64,000 nucleotides of DNA from CAJJBL01 sp964519035 (GCA_964519035.1 CAZFKZ010000002.1:41411-105410), one strand, 5' to 3'; numbered from the stretch's first letter, positions 1-9,122 are shown. Made by a program: numbers and translations. The notes: generated by a model not told the origin, from the letters alone.

Positions 1-148
1 TATTCATAATGTGTGGTTATTTGAAAAATATATAAAATTATCTACTATATGAAACTATTCTTTTCTATTGATGTCTAATATGATTTATTTTATGAATTTG
101 AGTGATTAATTATTACTTAATTTCTTTATTATAAAGAGAGGATTAACT

Positions 149-1195
149 ATGAATTTAAAAAAACTTGGTAACTCTGATTTATGCGTATCACCTTACTGTT
201 TAGGTACAATGACATTTGGAGAAGCTACGTCTGAAAAAGATAGTCACCGGCAAATTGATCAATCTATATCATACGGTGTTAATTTTTTAGATACTGCTGA
301 AATGTATCCTACTTGTCCATTAAGAGAGACAACAACTGGAGATACTGAAAAAATTGTTGGAAATTGGATTGAAAAAAATCAATCGAAAAGATCTGATATT
401 ATTCTTGCGACTAAAATATCAGGTAAAGGGTACAAAGCTGTTAGGAATGGAGAGGGCATTAATGCAAAATCTATTAAAATTGCATTAGAAGGTAGCTTAA
501 AAAAACTTAAAACAGATTATATTGATTTGTATCAGTTGCATTGGCCAAATAGAGGATCTTATCATTTTAGACAAAATTGGAGTTATAACCCTACATCACA
601 AGAAACTGACATAGTAAAAGAGAACATTCATTCTGTACTTGAAGTTTTAGCTAATTATCAAAAGGAAGGTAAAATAAGGTCAATAGGTTTATCAAATGAA
701 ACTTGTTGGGGCACAATTCAATTTCTTAATTGTATGAAAAGTTTTCCAAATCTTACTTTAGCTTCTATTCAAAATGAATATAGTTTGCTTTGTAGATTAT
801 ATGATTTGGATATGGCAGAACTCTCTCATCATGAAAATATTGGCTTATTAGCATACTCTCCGTTAGCGGGAGGGTTTTTAACAGGAAAATATTTGGATAA
901 CAACATTCCTAAAAACTCTAGGCTGTCTAGAGTTCCAAGTTTATTTGGAAGAATTAATGATAATTCTACACCAGCGGTAAAAGAATATATGAGTCTAGCA
1001 AAAAAATATAATTTAGACCCTGTACATATGTCCTTAGCTTTTTGTAATCAGAGACCTTTTATGGGTTCAATTATCTTTGGAGCCACTGATGATTTACAGT
1101 TAAAAAATATTTTAGAGGGGATGGAAGTTGTATTATCAGATGAGGTGATGACTGAAATAAACAAACTGTATAAAAAATTTCCTATCACTTTTTAA
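149..1195 (+). CDS. tas: Tas-like NADP(H)-dependent aldo-keto reductase
   Basis: Cytosolic (beta/alpha)8-barrel oxidoreductase that reduces aldehydes or ketones with NADPH; the natural substrate is unknown. The catalytic tetrad is visible as Asp48, Tyr53, Lys89 and His131. The stretch around residues 53-75 (MYPTCPLRETTTGDTEKIVG) is typical of the E. coli Tas subgroup, and the 348 aa length matches it. An AGAGAGG-like ribosome site precedes the ATG. It stands alone at the left edge, followed by the remnant of a glutathione S-transferase on the other strand. The family call is firm; Tas orthology is from remembered sequence similarity. Confidence 0.88.
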   Translation: MNLKKLGNSDLCVSPYCLGTMTFGEATSEKDSHRQIDQSISYGVNFLDTAEMYPTCPLRETTTGDTEKIVGNWIEKNQSKRSDIILATKISGKGYKAVRNGEGINAKSIKIALEGSLKKLKTDYIDLYQLHWPNRGSYHFRQNWSYNPTSQETDIVKENIHSVLEVLANYQKEGKIRSIGLSNETCWGTIQFLNCMKSFPNLTLASIQNEYSLLCRLYDLDMAELSHHENIGLLAYSPLAGGFLTGKYLDNNIPKNSRLSRVPSLFGRINDNSTPAVKEYMSLAKKYNLDPVHMSLAFCNQRPFMGSIIFGATDDLQLKNILEGMEVVLSDEVMTEINKLYKKFPITF

Positions 1196-1247
1196 TTTGT
1201 ATCGCGCACATAACTTTCTGTTTATAAATGATCTTAGTTTGTCTCAC

Positions 1248-1424
1248 TTATTTATGTGTTTTTTTAATCCATTTTTGTATTTCAGGCATTTCATTAACTT
1301 CTAAAATACAGTTTCAATCTTTGAAAAATTTTTTAAAAATCATTTGGAAATCCTTCAATAATTCTTGATGTAATCCAATCCGTAAAACTCCAGAGTGCAA
1401 TGTCAGTTATATTGAAGCTGTTAT
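1248..1424 (-). pseudogene. Remnant of a glutathione S-transferase C-terminal domain
   Basis: Reading the minus strand from 1424, one frame gives NSFNITDIALWSFTDWITSR, the N-capping-box helix of GST C-terminal domains (pattern ITDIA), then stops at 1333-1335. The adjacent frame continues with EVNEMPEIQKWIKKTHK and a stop at 1248-1250, which looks like the end of a GST. At least one frameshift and stops break it, and no N-terminal thioredoxin-fold domain is present. It lies directly behind the stop of the serine hydrolase. I read it as a decaying gene fragment; a chance match is possible because it is short. Confidence 0.5.
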
Positions 1425-2630
1425 TTATAATATTTTTGTAATTTCATTGAAAACTGAAAACATTAACTCTTCAGTTTGAATGTTTATTGGATCTGATGCA
1501 GATGACATTCTTATGATAGTTAATTCCTTTTTAGGATTGATCCATATATTTTGACCATGAATACCGATTGCACAAAACTCATCATCTTCAAAACCTGATT
1601 GATACCATTTTGATCTATAATTACCTTTTGGAAACCTTTCTAAATTATCTTGATTTAAATAACTTCTGTTATCATCAAAATTTTTAAAATCATCAATCCA
1701 AGTTGAAGGAATTATTTGACCATTTTTGTTACTACCTTCACATCTAACTAGTTCAGAAATAGTTAGTAGGTCATATGGTGATATGCTAATCCCGCCAGCA
1801 GATCTTGATGCACCCCATTTATCCAAGGTAACATCAGAGTTAAATTGAACTCCTGCTGGTTTGAATAATAAATTTGACATAATACTAGAGAAATTTTCTC
1901 CAGAAGCTCTTTCAAGTATCCAGCCTAGTAAATCACTATGAGGAGAACAGTAATGATATTTTTGCCCATGAGGTAACTTAGATTTTGGCATTGTAGATAA
2001 AAATTTATGCAGGCCATTATCATTCAATTTATTTATAGTGTTTTTGTCAATATCCCATCCCGTAGAAGATCTATAGTTTTTAAAAATTTCAGATTCCCCA
2101 GTGTAATCCTCAATAAAACCGGAAGCGACATTCATATCTAGTACATTTCTAATTGTTGCGTCTTCGTATGCGGTTCCTTTTATTTCACGCAAATAATAAG
2201 AAACCGTCTTGTTTAAATTAAGTATACCTTTTTCGTGCAGAATTCCTGCTAAGAGAGAAGTTAGTGATTTTGAAATTGAAAAAATAATATGTGGAGAATT
2301 TTTAGAAGTGAAATTATCAAAAAACTCGTATATTAAATTTCCCTTATGCATAACTAAAAAAGCATCAGTGTCTGATTTTTTTAATATATCAATAAAATTA
2401 AATGAACTGTTGTTATGATTTATGATTAAATCATTAAAATTTGTTATTTTTGTTTTAAAATTCATTCTAAAATCATTTCCAGAATGAATTGGTGAAGTTG
2501 GAATTAAATTCCTGACATTAACAAATGACCATTTATTATATGGATATTTTCTCCAGTTCTCTAGAGTGACCTGATAGTTTTTAGGTGGAGGGCTACCTTC
2601 CATAATATTTTTAATAATTAAATCTTTCAT
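1425..2630 (-). CDS. Serine hydrolase of the beta-lactamase class C / NylB type
   Basis: Penicillin-binding-protein-fold serine hydrolase of 401 aa. The SxxK motif is Ser118-Ile-Ser-Lys121, the second motif is Tyr227-Cys-Ser229, and a GIHGQ motif near the C-terminus replaces the KTG box. That set is typical of 6-aminohexanoate-dimer hydrolase (NylB) and carboxylesterase relatives rather than true beta-lactamases. No signal peptide is evident at the N-terminus, so it is probably cytosolic. The substrate is unknown: an ester or amide, not necessarily an antibiotic. A purine-rich ribosome site (GGAGAAGTAA) precedes the ATG on the minus strand. Confidence 0.85.
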   Translation of the reverse strand: MKDLIIKNIMEGSPPPKNYQVTLENWRKYPYNKWSFVNVRNLIPTSPIHSGNDFRMNFKTKITNFNDLIINHNNSSFNFIDILKKSDTDAFLVMHKGNLIYEFFDNFTSKNSPHIIFSISKSLTSLLAGILHEKGILNLNKTVSYYLREIKGTAYEDATIRNVLDMNVASGFIEDYTGESEIFKNYRSSTGWDIDKNTINKLNDNGLHKFLSTMPKSKLPHGQKYHYCSPHSDLLGWILERASGENFSSIMSNLLFKPAGVQFNSDVTLDKWGASRSAGGISISPYDLLTISELVRCEGSNKNGQIIPSTWIDDFKNFDDNRSYLNQDNLERFPKGNYRSKWYQSGFEDDEFCAIGIHGQNIWINPKKELTIIRMSSASDPINIQTEELMFSVFNEITKIL

Positions 2631-2741
2631 TTACTTCTCCTATTATATTTTAGAAAAAAAAATATTACTTTGATATATTGTTTGACAAAATTATCATTTA
2701 CTCATAACCCATAATTTATCTTATAACAATATGAGAAAATA

Positions 2742-3953
2742 ATGAAATTAACCCTTCAAGACATTAAGAATGTTCATAAAAAAATATCCGATACAGTAAA
2801 ATGGACCGAGACTAGTTTTTCAAAATCCATTTCTGAAAAAACTGGAATTGATACTTATTTCAAATTTGAAAATCGACAACACACTGGTGCTTTTAAAGTT
2901 CGTGGTTCTTATGCAAAACTTCTATCACTTTCTGATAAAGAAAAACAAAATGGTGTTGTAGCAATGTCAGCTGGGAATCATGCTCAAGGTCTAGCTTTTA
3001 TTTCTAAAAAATTAAATGTTTCTGCAAATATAGTTATGCCTGAAGGAACTCCTTTTACAAAAATTAGAAGAACTAAAAACTTTGGAGGAAATGTTGTTAT
3101 TAAAGGAAAAAACCTTGATGAGTCATTCAAACATGTCCAGCACCTTATTGACCAAAAAGGTTTTACAGAAGTACATCCCTATAACGATATAAATGTTCTT
3201 TCTGGACAGGGTACTATTGCAATTGAAATGTTATCTGATTTCAATGATATTGATATTTTGTTAGTCCCAGTTGGAGGTGGTGGATTAATAGCTGGATGTT
3301 CTTTAGTAGCAAAAAGTATGAAAGAAAATATTAAGGTAATTGGTGTTGAATCAGAATTATACCCATCATTATCTAATATATTATTTAATAAAAAAATTAG
3401 TTGTAAAGGTTCAACTTTAGCAGAGGGTATTGCAGTTTCTGAAGTTGGACAAATTCCTCTTTTATTTATTAAAAAATATGTTGATGATGTTATTACAGTT
3501 TCAGATGCATCTATTGAAAGAGCAATTTCAATGTTGATTGAACATGAAAAAGTAGTCGTTGAAGGTGCGGGAGCAGTAGGTTTAGCAGGTATTATTGAGA
3601 GGCCAGAACTTTTTAAAAATAAAAAGGTAGGTATAATCCTCTGTGGGGGAAACATTGACTCTAAGGTTTTATCTTCTATTTTAATGAGAGATTTAGTTAG
3701 GTCCGGACAAGTAACAACTCTAACTATTACTATACCTGATAAACCTGGACAATTAGCGTTCATTTCTAAAATATGTGCAAACGCTGGTGCTAATGTATTA
3801 GAAGTAGAACACAGTCGTTTTACAATGGATTTGTCAGCAAGTGTAGCTAAACTAAATATTACTATAGAAACTCAAAATTCAGAGCATTTAAATACCATTA
3901 TTACTGAAATAGAAAATAATGACATGCCAGTTATTGTAACTGGATTAATTTAA
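2742..3953 (+). CDS. ilvA: Threonine ammonia-lyase (PLP, with C-terminal ACT domain)
   Basis: Converts L-threonine to 2-oxobutanoate and ammonia, feeding isoleucine synthesis or threonine catabolism. The PLP lysine is Lys52 in HTGAFKVRGSY, the phosphate-binding glycine loop is GGGG at 178-181, and SAGNHAQG lies near residue 76. Residues about 327-403 form one ACT domain, so the 403 aa protein is the short (TdcB / single-ACT) form, not the 500-aa IlvA with two ACT-like domains. Substrate could also be serine. The symbol is by function; tdcB would serve equally. A degraded DUF1501 gene follows directly. Confidence 0.88.
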   Translation: MKLTLQDIKNVHKKISDTVKWTETSFSKSISEKTGIDTYFKFENRQHTGAFKVRGSYAKLLSLSDKEKQNGVVAMSAGNHAQGLAFISKKLNVSANIVMPEGTPFTKIRRTKNFGGNVVIKGKNLDESFKHVQHLIDQKGFTEVHPYNDINVLSGQGTIAIEMLSDFNDIDILLVPVGGGGLIAGCSLVAKSMKENIKVIGVESELYPSLSNILFNKKISCKGSTLAEGIAVSEVGQIPLLFIKKYVDDVITVSDASIERAISMLIEHEKVVVEGAGAVGLAGIIERPELFKNKKVGIILCGGNIDSKVLSSILMRDLVRSGQVTTLTITIPDKPGQLAFISKICANAGANVLEVEHSRFTMDLSASVAKLNITIETQNSEHLNTIITEIENNDMPVIVTGLI

Positions 3954-3954
3954 A

Positions 3955-4359
3955 AAAAAGTGCTCTAATAGCATCAAATTTAAAGAAGTTGATAATATTA
4001 TTTCACAATTAAAAACTTTCCTTGGTAAAGATTTTGAAAATACATTAATATTAACTCTTACTGAATTCGGAAGGACGGTATATCAAAATGGTGAATATTG
4101 AACTGATCATGGGTTTGGTTCAGCTATTTTAATGGCGGGTAGATTTATAAAATCATCGCAAGTATATATTGTTTGGCCTGGTTTAAAAAAATCTAATTTG
4201 TTTGAAGGAAGAGATCTAAAATCTATTATTGATGCGTGATCTGTCTATTGTTCATTAATGGCTTTTTGTTTTGATATAGATTTCTAATTTTTAAAACGAA
4301 AGGTTTTTGGGAATGAACCTTTAGAAAACCTTACTTTAAAACTTTTCAAGATTTTATAA
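3955..4359 (+). pseudogene. Degraded DUF1501-family gene (C-terminal part)
   Basis: One continuous frame retains family-like text: ILTLTEFGRTV, then NGEY-stop-TDHGFGSAILMAG, VWPGLKKSNLFEGRDL and KVFGNEPLE. These match the end of DUF1501 proteins (TEFGRTV, GTDHGHG, WPGL, L-EGRDL). In-frame stops occur at 4099-4101 (TGA), 4237-4239 (TGA) and 4285-4287 (TAA). The first sits where the family has Gly (GGA to TGA); the second fits CGA to TGA. The N-terminal two thirds are missing, because the fragment begins right after the threonine ammonia-lyase stop. Genes elsewhere in the window end in TGA, so recoding is unlikely. Confidence 0.75.
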
Positions 4360-4395
4360 TTTTTAAAAATTTATTTTTTATGTTTAAGGATCCGT

Positions 4396-4878
4396 ATGAA
4401 AAAAGTATCTATTTTTGTAGATGTTCAAAATATCTATTATACTACAAAACAAACTTTCAACTCACATTTTGATTATAATAAATTTTGGAAAACAGTTACT
4501 AATAACAGACAAATAATAACTGCTATTGCTTATACTACTGATAGAGGTGATAGTAAGCAAATCCAATTTCAAAATATACTAAGAGGCATTGGTTTTGAAG
4601 TTAAATTAAAACCTTTTATAAGTCGAGTTGATGGTTCCTCAAAAGGTGACTGGGATGTAGGGATAACAATAGATATTATGGAGCATGCTCCAAAAACTGA
4701 TATTATTGTTTTAGCTTCTGGTGACGGTGACTTTGATGTTTTAATAAAAAAAGTGATCTCTTTAAATAAAAATTATACTGAAGTTTATGGAGTCTCTCAG
4801 TTAACAGCTAATTCTTTAAAAAATGCTACTTCTAAATTTTATGCAATTGATGATAAATTACTTTTGAAAAAGATATAA
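4396..4878 (+). CDS. NYN domain protein (LabA/DUF88 family, PIN-like)
   Basis: 160 aa single-domain protein with the acidic constellation of NYN/PIN-like RNases: Asp9 in FVDVQNIYY with Asn12, Asp85/Asp87 in KGDWDVG, Asp93, and Asp110/Asp112 in ASGDGDFD. These residues normally coordinate Mg2+ for RNA cleavage, so a cytosolic ribonuclease role is likely; the RNA substrate is unknown. It starts after AAGGATCCGT, a good ribosome site. No partner domain is fused. It sits between the DUF1501 remnant and a tiny membrane protein. Confidence 0.85.
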   Translation: MKKVSIFVDVQNIYYTTKQTFNSHFDYNKFWKTVTNNRQIITAIAYTTDRGDSKQIQFQNILRGIGFEVKLKPFISRVDGSSKGDWDVGITIDIMEHAPKTDIIVLASGDGDFDVLIKKVISLNKNYTEVYGVSQLTANSLKNATSKFYAIDDKLLLKKI

Positions 4879-4937
4879 TATATTAAAATGATATTTGCTT
4901 TTAAATCATTAATAGTTATAGATAACAAATAATATTA

Positions 4938-5057
4938 ATGGGTAAAATTATGAAATCTGAAAAACAAAATTCGTTTTACGACAGTGTATATTTTGAATTA
5001 ATTCTTGCATGCTTTATATTTTCAATTTTATTATTTACTTTAGTTGGTTTATATTAA
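4938..5057 (+). CDS. Small single-span membrane protein (35-39 aa), paralogue of the ORF at 8922-9026
   Basis: Short reading frame with a polar N-terminus (KSEKQNSFYDSVYFE) and one hydrophobic segment LILACFIFSILLFTLVGLY at the C-terminus. A second in-frame ATG at 4950 would give 35 aa and may be the true start; neither start has a strong ribosome site. The last 33 residues align without gaps with the small protein encoded at 8922-9026 (13 identical positions, including S, Q, F, S, E-L-I, A and F-T). Its TAA stop shares TTAA with the stop of the convergent metallophosphoesterase. Function unknown. Confidence 0.55.
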   Translation: MGKIMKSEKQNSFYDSVYFELILACFIFSILLFTLVGLY

Positions 5058-6112
5058 ATATCTCTAGATAACTTAAATTTTATGATTTCATTTGATGTCC
5101 CTAATCTTATCTTAGGTCCCCAACAACCAGCTCCCGAAGAAATATAAATTTGAGAATTTTTCTTAATATATAATCCATATAAATATTTGAATTTAATCCT
5201 TACTAAAAAATTAAATGGAAATATTTGTCCATTGTGGGTATGGCCACATAACATTAAATCAGTATTTTTATTGATTTGATCCCAAATATCTGGTTTATGA
5301 GACATAACTAGATTATACTTTTCTTTTTTTCTTAAAACATTGACATGTTTAATTTTACTGGTTTCACTCTGTAAATCATCAATGCCAATTAGATTAATTT
5401 CGTCAATATTTTTGGTTTTATTTTGCAACAAATTTATATTACAACTTTTTATTTTTTCTATCTTATTTTTATAATCCTTTAAATAGTATTCATGATTTCC
5501 ATTAACAAAATAAATATCTTGAGTTATTTTATTCAAAACTTTTAATTGATTTATATCAAATGAACTGGAATCAACCAAATCACCCCCAATTAGAATGAAG
5601 TCATATTTTAATTTTTCAATTTTTTTTAAAATTTTTAAAAAATGGTTAATGTTATTTGTGCCTAAATGGATATCGCTAATAAAAATAAAATCATAATCTT
5701 TTGTTACCTTAGGTGAAAATAACTGGATATTTTTAACAATAACTTTTCTTCCTTTAAACATTCCATATATGACTAATAACAAAATTAAAATTAAACACGC
5801 AACGCCTATAATCAAATCGTCTATAATAGTTATAAAGTTTAATAAAATTCCTATAATTATTACTTGAAAACTTATGAATCCTATACCCAGTCCCTCATAA
5901 ACAAATAACTTTAGTGGTTTGAAAGTACTTTTAGACCTTAAAAAATAAATTATTAATATATTGAAAATTATAGTGTTTATAAGCGAATATATTAAACTAG
6001 TTTCATCATTTAAGATGTATTTACAAAGAATCTCAAATGGAAAAATATAGAAGGCGTATGTGCACATAAATGAAAGAATGTAAAAAATACATCTATAGAT
6101 GATTTGTTTCAT
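5054..6112 (-). CDS. Membrane-anchored metallophosphoesterase
   Basis: Calcineurin-like phosphoesterase of 352 aa. The first ~120 residues hold about four hydrophobic segments; the catalytic domain follows with Asp147-x-His149 (SDIHLG), GGD176-178, GNHE 205-208 and CGHTHNGQ with His291/His293, a full dinuclear metal site. The layout resembles the YkuE/YaeI group, which includes UDP-2,3-diacylglucosamine or lipid pyrophosphatases, but the substrate cannot be told from sequence. It is followed in its own direction by no gene. Its start is 3 bases from the photolyase stop, so the two are probably cotranscribed. Confidence 0.85.
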   Translation of the reverse strand: MKQIIYRCIFYILSFMCTYAFYIFPFEILCKYILNDETSLIYSLINTIIFNILIIYFLRSKSTFKPLKLFVYEGLGIGFISFQVIIIGILLNFITIIDDLIIGVACLILILLLVIYGMFKGRKVIVKNIQLFSPKVTKDYDFIFISDIHLGTNNINHFLKILKKIEKLKYDFILIGGDLVDSSSFDINQLKVLNKITQDIYFVNGNHEYYLKDYKNKIEKIKSCNINLLQNKTKNIDEINLIGIDDLQSETSKIKHVNVLRKKEKYNLVMSHKPDIWDQINKNTDLMLCGHTHNGQIFPFNFLVRIKFKYLYGLYIKKNSQIYISSGAGCWGPKIRLGTSNEIIKFKLSRDI

Positions 6113-6114
6113 TT

Positions 6115-7557
6115 TTAAACTATGTTTTCTTTTAACTGAGCAAAAGCTGACAATGCATCTTGCCTCGATATTTTAAGATCAACTATCGGTTTTGGATAAG
6201 TATCTCCAAGGGTCACATTTGCCCTTTCTAATTCTTCATATGGAGCTTCCCAAGGATTAAATAAATATTTATTTGGAAGTTTAGATATTTCTGGAATGTA
6301 TTTTCTTACATATTCACCATTAGGATCAAATTTCAATCCTTGAGTAATAGGGTTGAAAATTCTAAAATAAGGAGCTGCATCTGCTCCGCAACCTGCTATC
6401 CATTGCCAGCCAGCGCTATTATTAGCCAAATCGGCATCAACTAAGCAATCCCAAAACCATTTTTCTCCTTCATTCCAATGAAGTAAAAGATTTTTTACTA
6501 AAAAAGAACCTACTATCATTCTTAATCTATTATGCATATAACCCGTTAACCACAATTCTCTCATTCCGGCGTCTACAATGGGATATCCTGTTTTGCCTCT
6601 TTGCCATGCCTTGAGTTTTGTTTCATCAATATTCCAAGAGAATTTATCGAATTTTTTTTGTAAATTTTTTTTAGGTAATTCTGGAAAATAATATAAAAGT
6701 GAATGAGAAAATTCACGCCAACCCATTTCAGATAAAAAATGATCTGTATCTTGGTGATTTTTAACTTCAAGATCATTTTTATCTTTTACTTTATACCAAA
6801 CAGTGTTCGGTGATATTTCACCCCAATGTAGGTAAGGTGATAATCTAGAAACATTTTTTTTTGTAGGAAAATTTCTTCCTTCTTTATAGCCGTCCAACTC
6901 ATTGTCAACGAATTCATTCAACCTTTTTTGAGCTGCATCTTCTCCAATACTCCATTGGGCTATTATATTATCTTTCCATTTATAATCAGATTGTAAATTA
7001 AGATCATTTATTTGAATGGGTTTAAAACAATTAATTGGATGATAGATTATATTATCTGGTTTATGAATTGGTCTTCTTGGAGTTTTTGCATTTAAACATC
7101 CTCTTCTAAAATATGGTGTAAAAACACGATAAGGTGTATTGTCATTCTTTTTTACATCCCATGGCTCCCATAGAAGTGAGCTATTAAAAGTACTAACTTG
7201 AATATTTTTTTCTGATAAATTTTGTTTTATCTGTTTATCTCTAATTATACTCCAAGGTTCATAAACTCTATTCCAAAAAATATTATTAACTCCTTCTAAG
7301 TCACATATATTAATCAAAATATCTTCAGGATTACCTTTAGCTATTAATAATTTATTATCAAATTTCCTGTTTAGTTGTATCAATGAATGATGAAGCCATA
7401 ATCGACTACTTTGCCCTAATTTGTGTTCTTTGGGACTTTCTTCATCTAAAATATATATAGGAATTATAGGTCCGTTATTTACAGCAGCTGTTAAGGCTGG
7501 ATTATCCATTAACCGGAGATCTTGCCTTATCCAATATATATTAATATTATCATTCAT
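6115..7557 (-). CDS. phrB: Deoxyribodipyrimidine (CPD) photolyase
   Basis: Light-driven repair of UV cyclobutane pyrimidine dimers; cytosolic, FAD plus an antenna cofactor. 480 aa, matching class I photolyases. The N-terminal Rossmann domain begins IYWIRQDLRLMDNPAL; the FAD domain carries GYPIVDAGMRELWLTGYMHN, WFWDCLVDADLANN and GWQWIAGCGADAAPYFRIFNP, including the tryptophans of the electron-transfer chain. It lies upstream of, and nearly abuts, the metallophosphoesterase. In Rhodobacter a photolyase belongs to the singlet-oxygen sigma regulon together with lipid-modifying genes like those at 41.9-45.2 kb here; a shared promoter is not obvious upstream. Confidence 0.95.
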   Translation of the reverse strand: MNDNINIYWIRQDLRLMDNPALTAAVNNGPIIPIYILDEESPKEHKLGQSSRLWLHHSLIQLNRKFDNKLLIAKGNPEDILINICDLEGVNNIFWNRVYEPWSIIRDKQIKQNLSEKNIQVSTFNSSLLWEPWDVKKNDNTPYRVFTPYFRRGCLNAKTPRRPIHKPDNIIYHPINCFKPIQINDLNLQSDYKWKDNIIAQWSIGEDAAQKRLNEFVDNELDGYKEGRNFPTKKNVSRLSPYLHWGEISPNTVWYKVKDKNDLEVKNHQDTDHFLSEMGWREFSHSLLYYFPELPKKNLQKKFDKFSWNIDETKLKAWQRGKTGYPIVDAGMRELWLTGYMHNRLRMIVGSFLVKNLLLHWNEGEKWFWDCLVDADLANNSAGWQWIAGCGADAAPYFRIFNPITQGLKFDPNGEYVRKYIPEISKLPNKYLFNPWEAPYEELERANVTLGDTYPKPIVDLKISRQDALSAFAQLKENIV

Positions 7558-7728
7558 AATGTTTTTCTCAATTTTATTTACAATTTACATATAAGTATTG
7601 ATTATCATAAACTAGAGATAAAAATGAAATAAATTCATTTAAAAAATTTATGTTTATAATAAATTATTATTTTTATCACCTGGTTTATAAAAATATTAAT
7701 TATTGTTATACAAGTTGGGAGGATGTTA

Positions 7729-8901
7729 ATGTCTTATGAAAGGCCATATGAAGGTTTAAAAATAGTTGATTTTTCTCAGGGTGTTGCTGGCCCTTATTGT
7801 GGAATGCTTCTAGCTCAACATGGTGCTGAAGTCATAAAGATAGAGCCTAAAGAAGGTGACTGGGCAAGAAATCTTGGCCAGGAGTATGGAGAACATTCTG
7901 CATTTTCAGTGACAGCCAATATTGGAAAAAAAAGTTTTGTTATTGACTTAAAAAATTCACAAAGTCAGATTATTCTTGATAAAATTATTTCACAATCAGA
8001 TATTTTTATAGAAGGATTTAGACCAGGTGTCATTGAACGTCTTGGGTTTAGCTATGAAAGATTAAAAAAAATCAACCCTAAATTAATATATTTATCAATT
8101 TCAGGGTTTGGTCAGGTAGGTCCCATGAGTAAAAAGCCAGCAATGGATCCTGTACTTCAAGCTTTTACTGGGTTTATGTCTGAAAATAAAGGTCCTGACG
8201 ATATTCCTCACAGGACACCAGTGATAATATTCGATATGACAACTGCTCTTTACGCTATGCAATTAATCTCTTCAACTTTATATGCCAGAAAAAATGAAGA
8301 TTTTGGAAAAAAAATTGAAATTAGTTTAATGGAATCTGCAGCAGCAATGCAATCTATTAGGCTTATGAGTGGTTATATGGAAGGTCCCTATAAACATGCG
8401 TCCTCTCCTTCTGGTACCTTTAAAACTAAGGATGGATGGATACAAATTATTGTAGTAAAGAACCATGAATTTGTTAAATTTTGTAATGCAGTTGGTTGGA
8501 AAAATTTTTTAAATGACAAAAGATTTTTAACAAATGCTGTCAGAAGGGAACATGAAGCAATACTTACTGAAGAAGTCCAAAATTTGTTTATTAAACAAAC
8601 TACTGATTATTGGAAAAAATTGCTAAGCGAGTTTGAAGTCCAGAACGAAAAAGTTCAAAACTATACTGAATTTATAAATAGTGATCAAACTAAAGAATTA
8701 GAAATAATTTCTTGGTTAAAACAACCTTCATCAGATGAAATTTGGCCTGTTCCAAATTTACCTGGAATGCCTAAATTAGAAGAGGGAAGTATATATTCAA
8801 AGGCTCCTACTTTGGGAGAACATACAAAAGAGATAATGTTAAATCATGGTTATAGAACGCATGAAATAAATAAATTAATTAAAGATGGTGTTATTGCTTA
8901 A
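7729..8901 (+). CDS. CaiB/BaiF family (class III) CoA-transferase
   Basis: Transfers CoA between a CoA-ester and a free carboxylic acid. With the start at 7729 the catalytic aspartate is Asp169 (IIFDMTTALYAMQ), the same number as in formyl-CoA transferase. N-terminal GLKIVDFSQGVAGPYCGMLL and EGFRPGVIERLG are family hallmarks; length 390 aa is normal. An ATG at 7723 touches the GGGAGG ribosome site (7717-7722), so 7729, six bases downstream, is the better start. The acyl donor and acceptor are unknown. A mesaconyl-CoA-hydratase-like gene lies 10 kb on and may act on the same class of acid. Confidence 0.9.
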   Translation: MSYERPYEGLKIVDFSQGVAGPYCGMLLAQHGAEVIKIEPKEGDWARNLGQEYGEHSAFSVTANIGKKSFVIDLKNSQSQIILDKIISQSDIFIEGFRPGVIERLGFSYERLKKINPKLIYLSISGFGQVGPMSKKPAMDPVLQAFTGFMSENKGPDDIPHRTPVIIFDMTTALYAMQLISSTLYARKNEDFGKKIEISLMESAAAMQSIRLMSGYMEGPYKHASSPSGTFKTKDGWIQIIVVKNHEFVKFCNAVGWKNFLNDKRFLTNAVRREHEAILTEEVQNLFIKQTTDYWKKLLSEFEVQNEKVQNYTEFINSDQTKELEIISWLKQPSSDEIWPVPNLPGMPKLEEGSIYSKAPTLGEHTKEIMLNHGYRTHEINKLIKDGVIA

Positions 8902-8921
8902 TAAGAAGTGGCGTTTTATAT

Positions 8922-9026
8922 TTAAAATACAGCTGATATTGTAAAAGTTAGTGGAATGAATATTAAAAAAGCGAAAATTAGTTCAGATTTTAAGCTTTCT
9001 GTAAATTTGTACTGTTCGTTAGACAT
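8922..9026 (-). CDS. Small single-span membrane protein (34 aa)
   Basis: Minus-strand frame: a polar start MSNEQYKFTESLKSE, then one hydrophobic span LIFAFLIFIPLTFTISAVF. A GGGGAAA ribosome site sits about 5-7 bases before the ATG, better than the start of its relative at 4938-5057, with which it aligns gap-free over 33 residues (13 identities). The conserved pattern is an acidic or amphipathic N-tail, then E-L-I-x-A-x-x-I-F. It could be a small subunit of a membrane complex. No named family is recognised. Confidence 0.6.
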   Translation of the reverse strand: MSNEQYKFTESLKSELIFAFLIFIPLTFTISAVF

Positions 9027-9122
9027 AAAATTTCCCCATTTATTATGTTTTTTATTATATTATTCAAATTAATTTAATTGTGCAATAATAATATATAAAA
9101 TTATCTGAATTGGTGAAAAACT

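Noticed and set aside
3179..3763. 194-codon minus-strand frame
   Set aside because: Lies wholly inside the threonine ammonia-lyase gene, whose motifs are clear; proline/serine-rich antisense shadow.
4099..4239. UGA recoding (selenocysteine or code change) in the DUF1501 frame
   Set aside because: A third stop is TAA, and trmJ, aapM, mnmC and the ABC-F gene end in TGA as a normal stop.
7558..7722. RpoE-ChrR type promoter before the photolyase
   Set aside because: A TGATAA is present but spacing and -10 do not fit the TGATC-type consensus.
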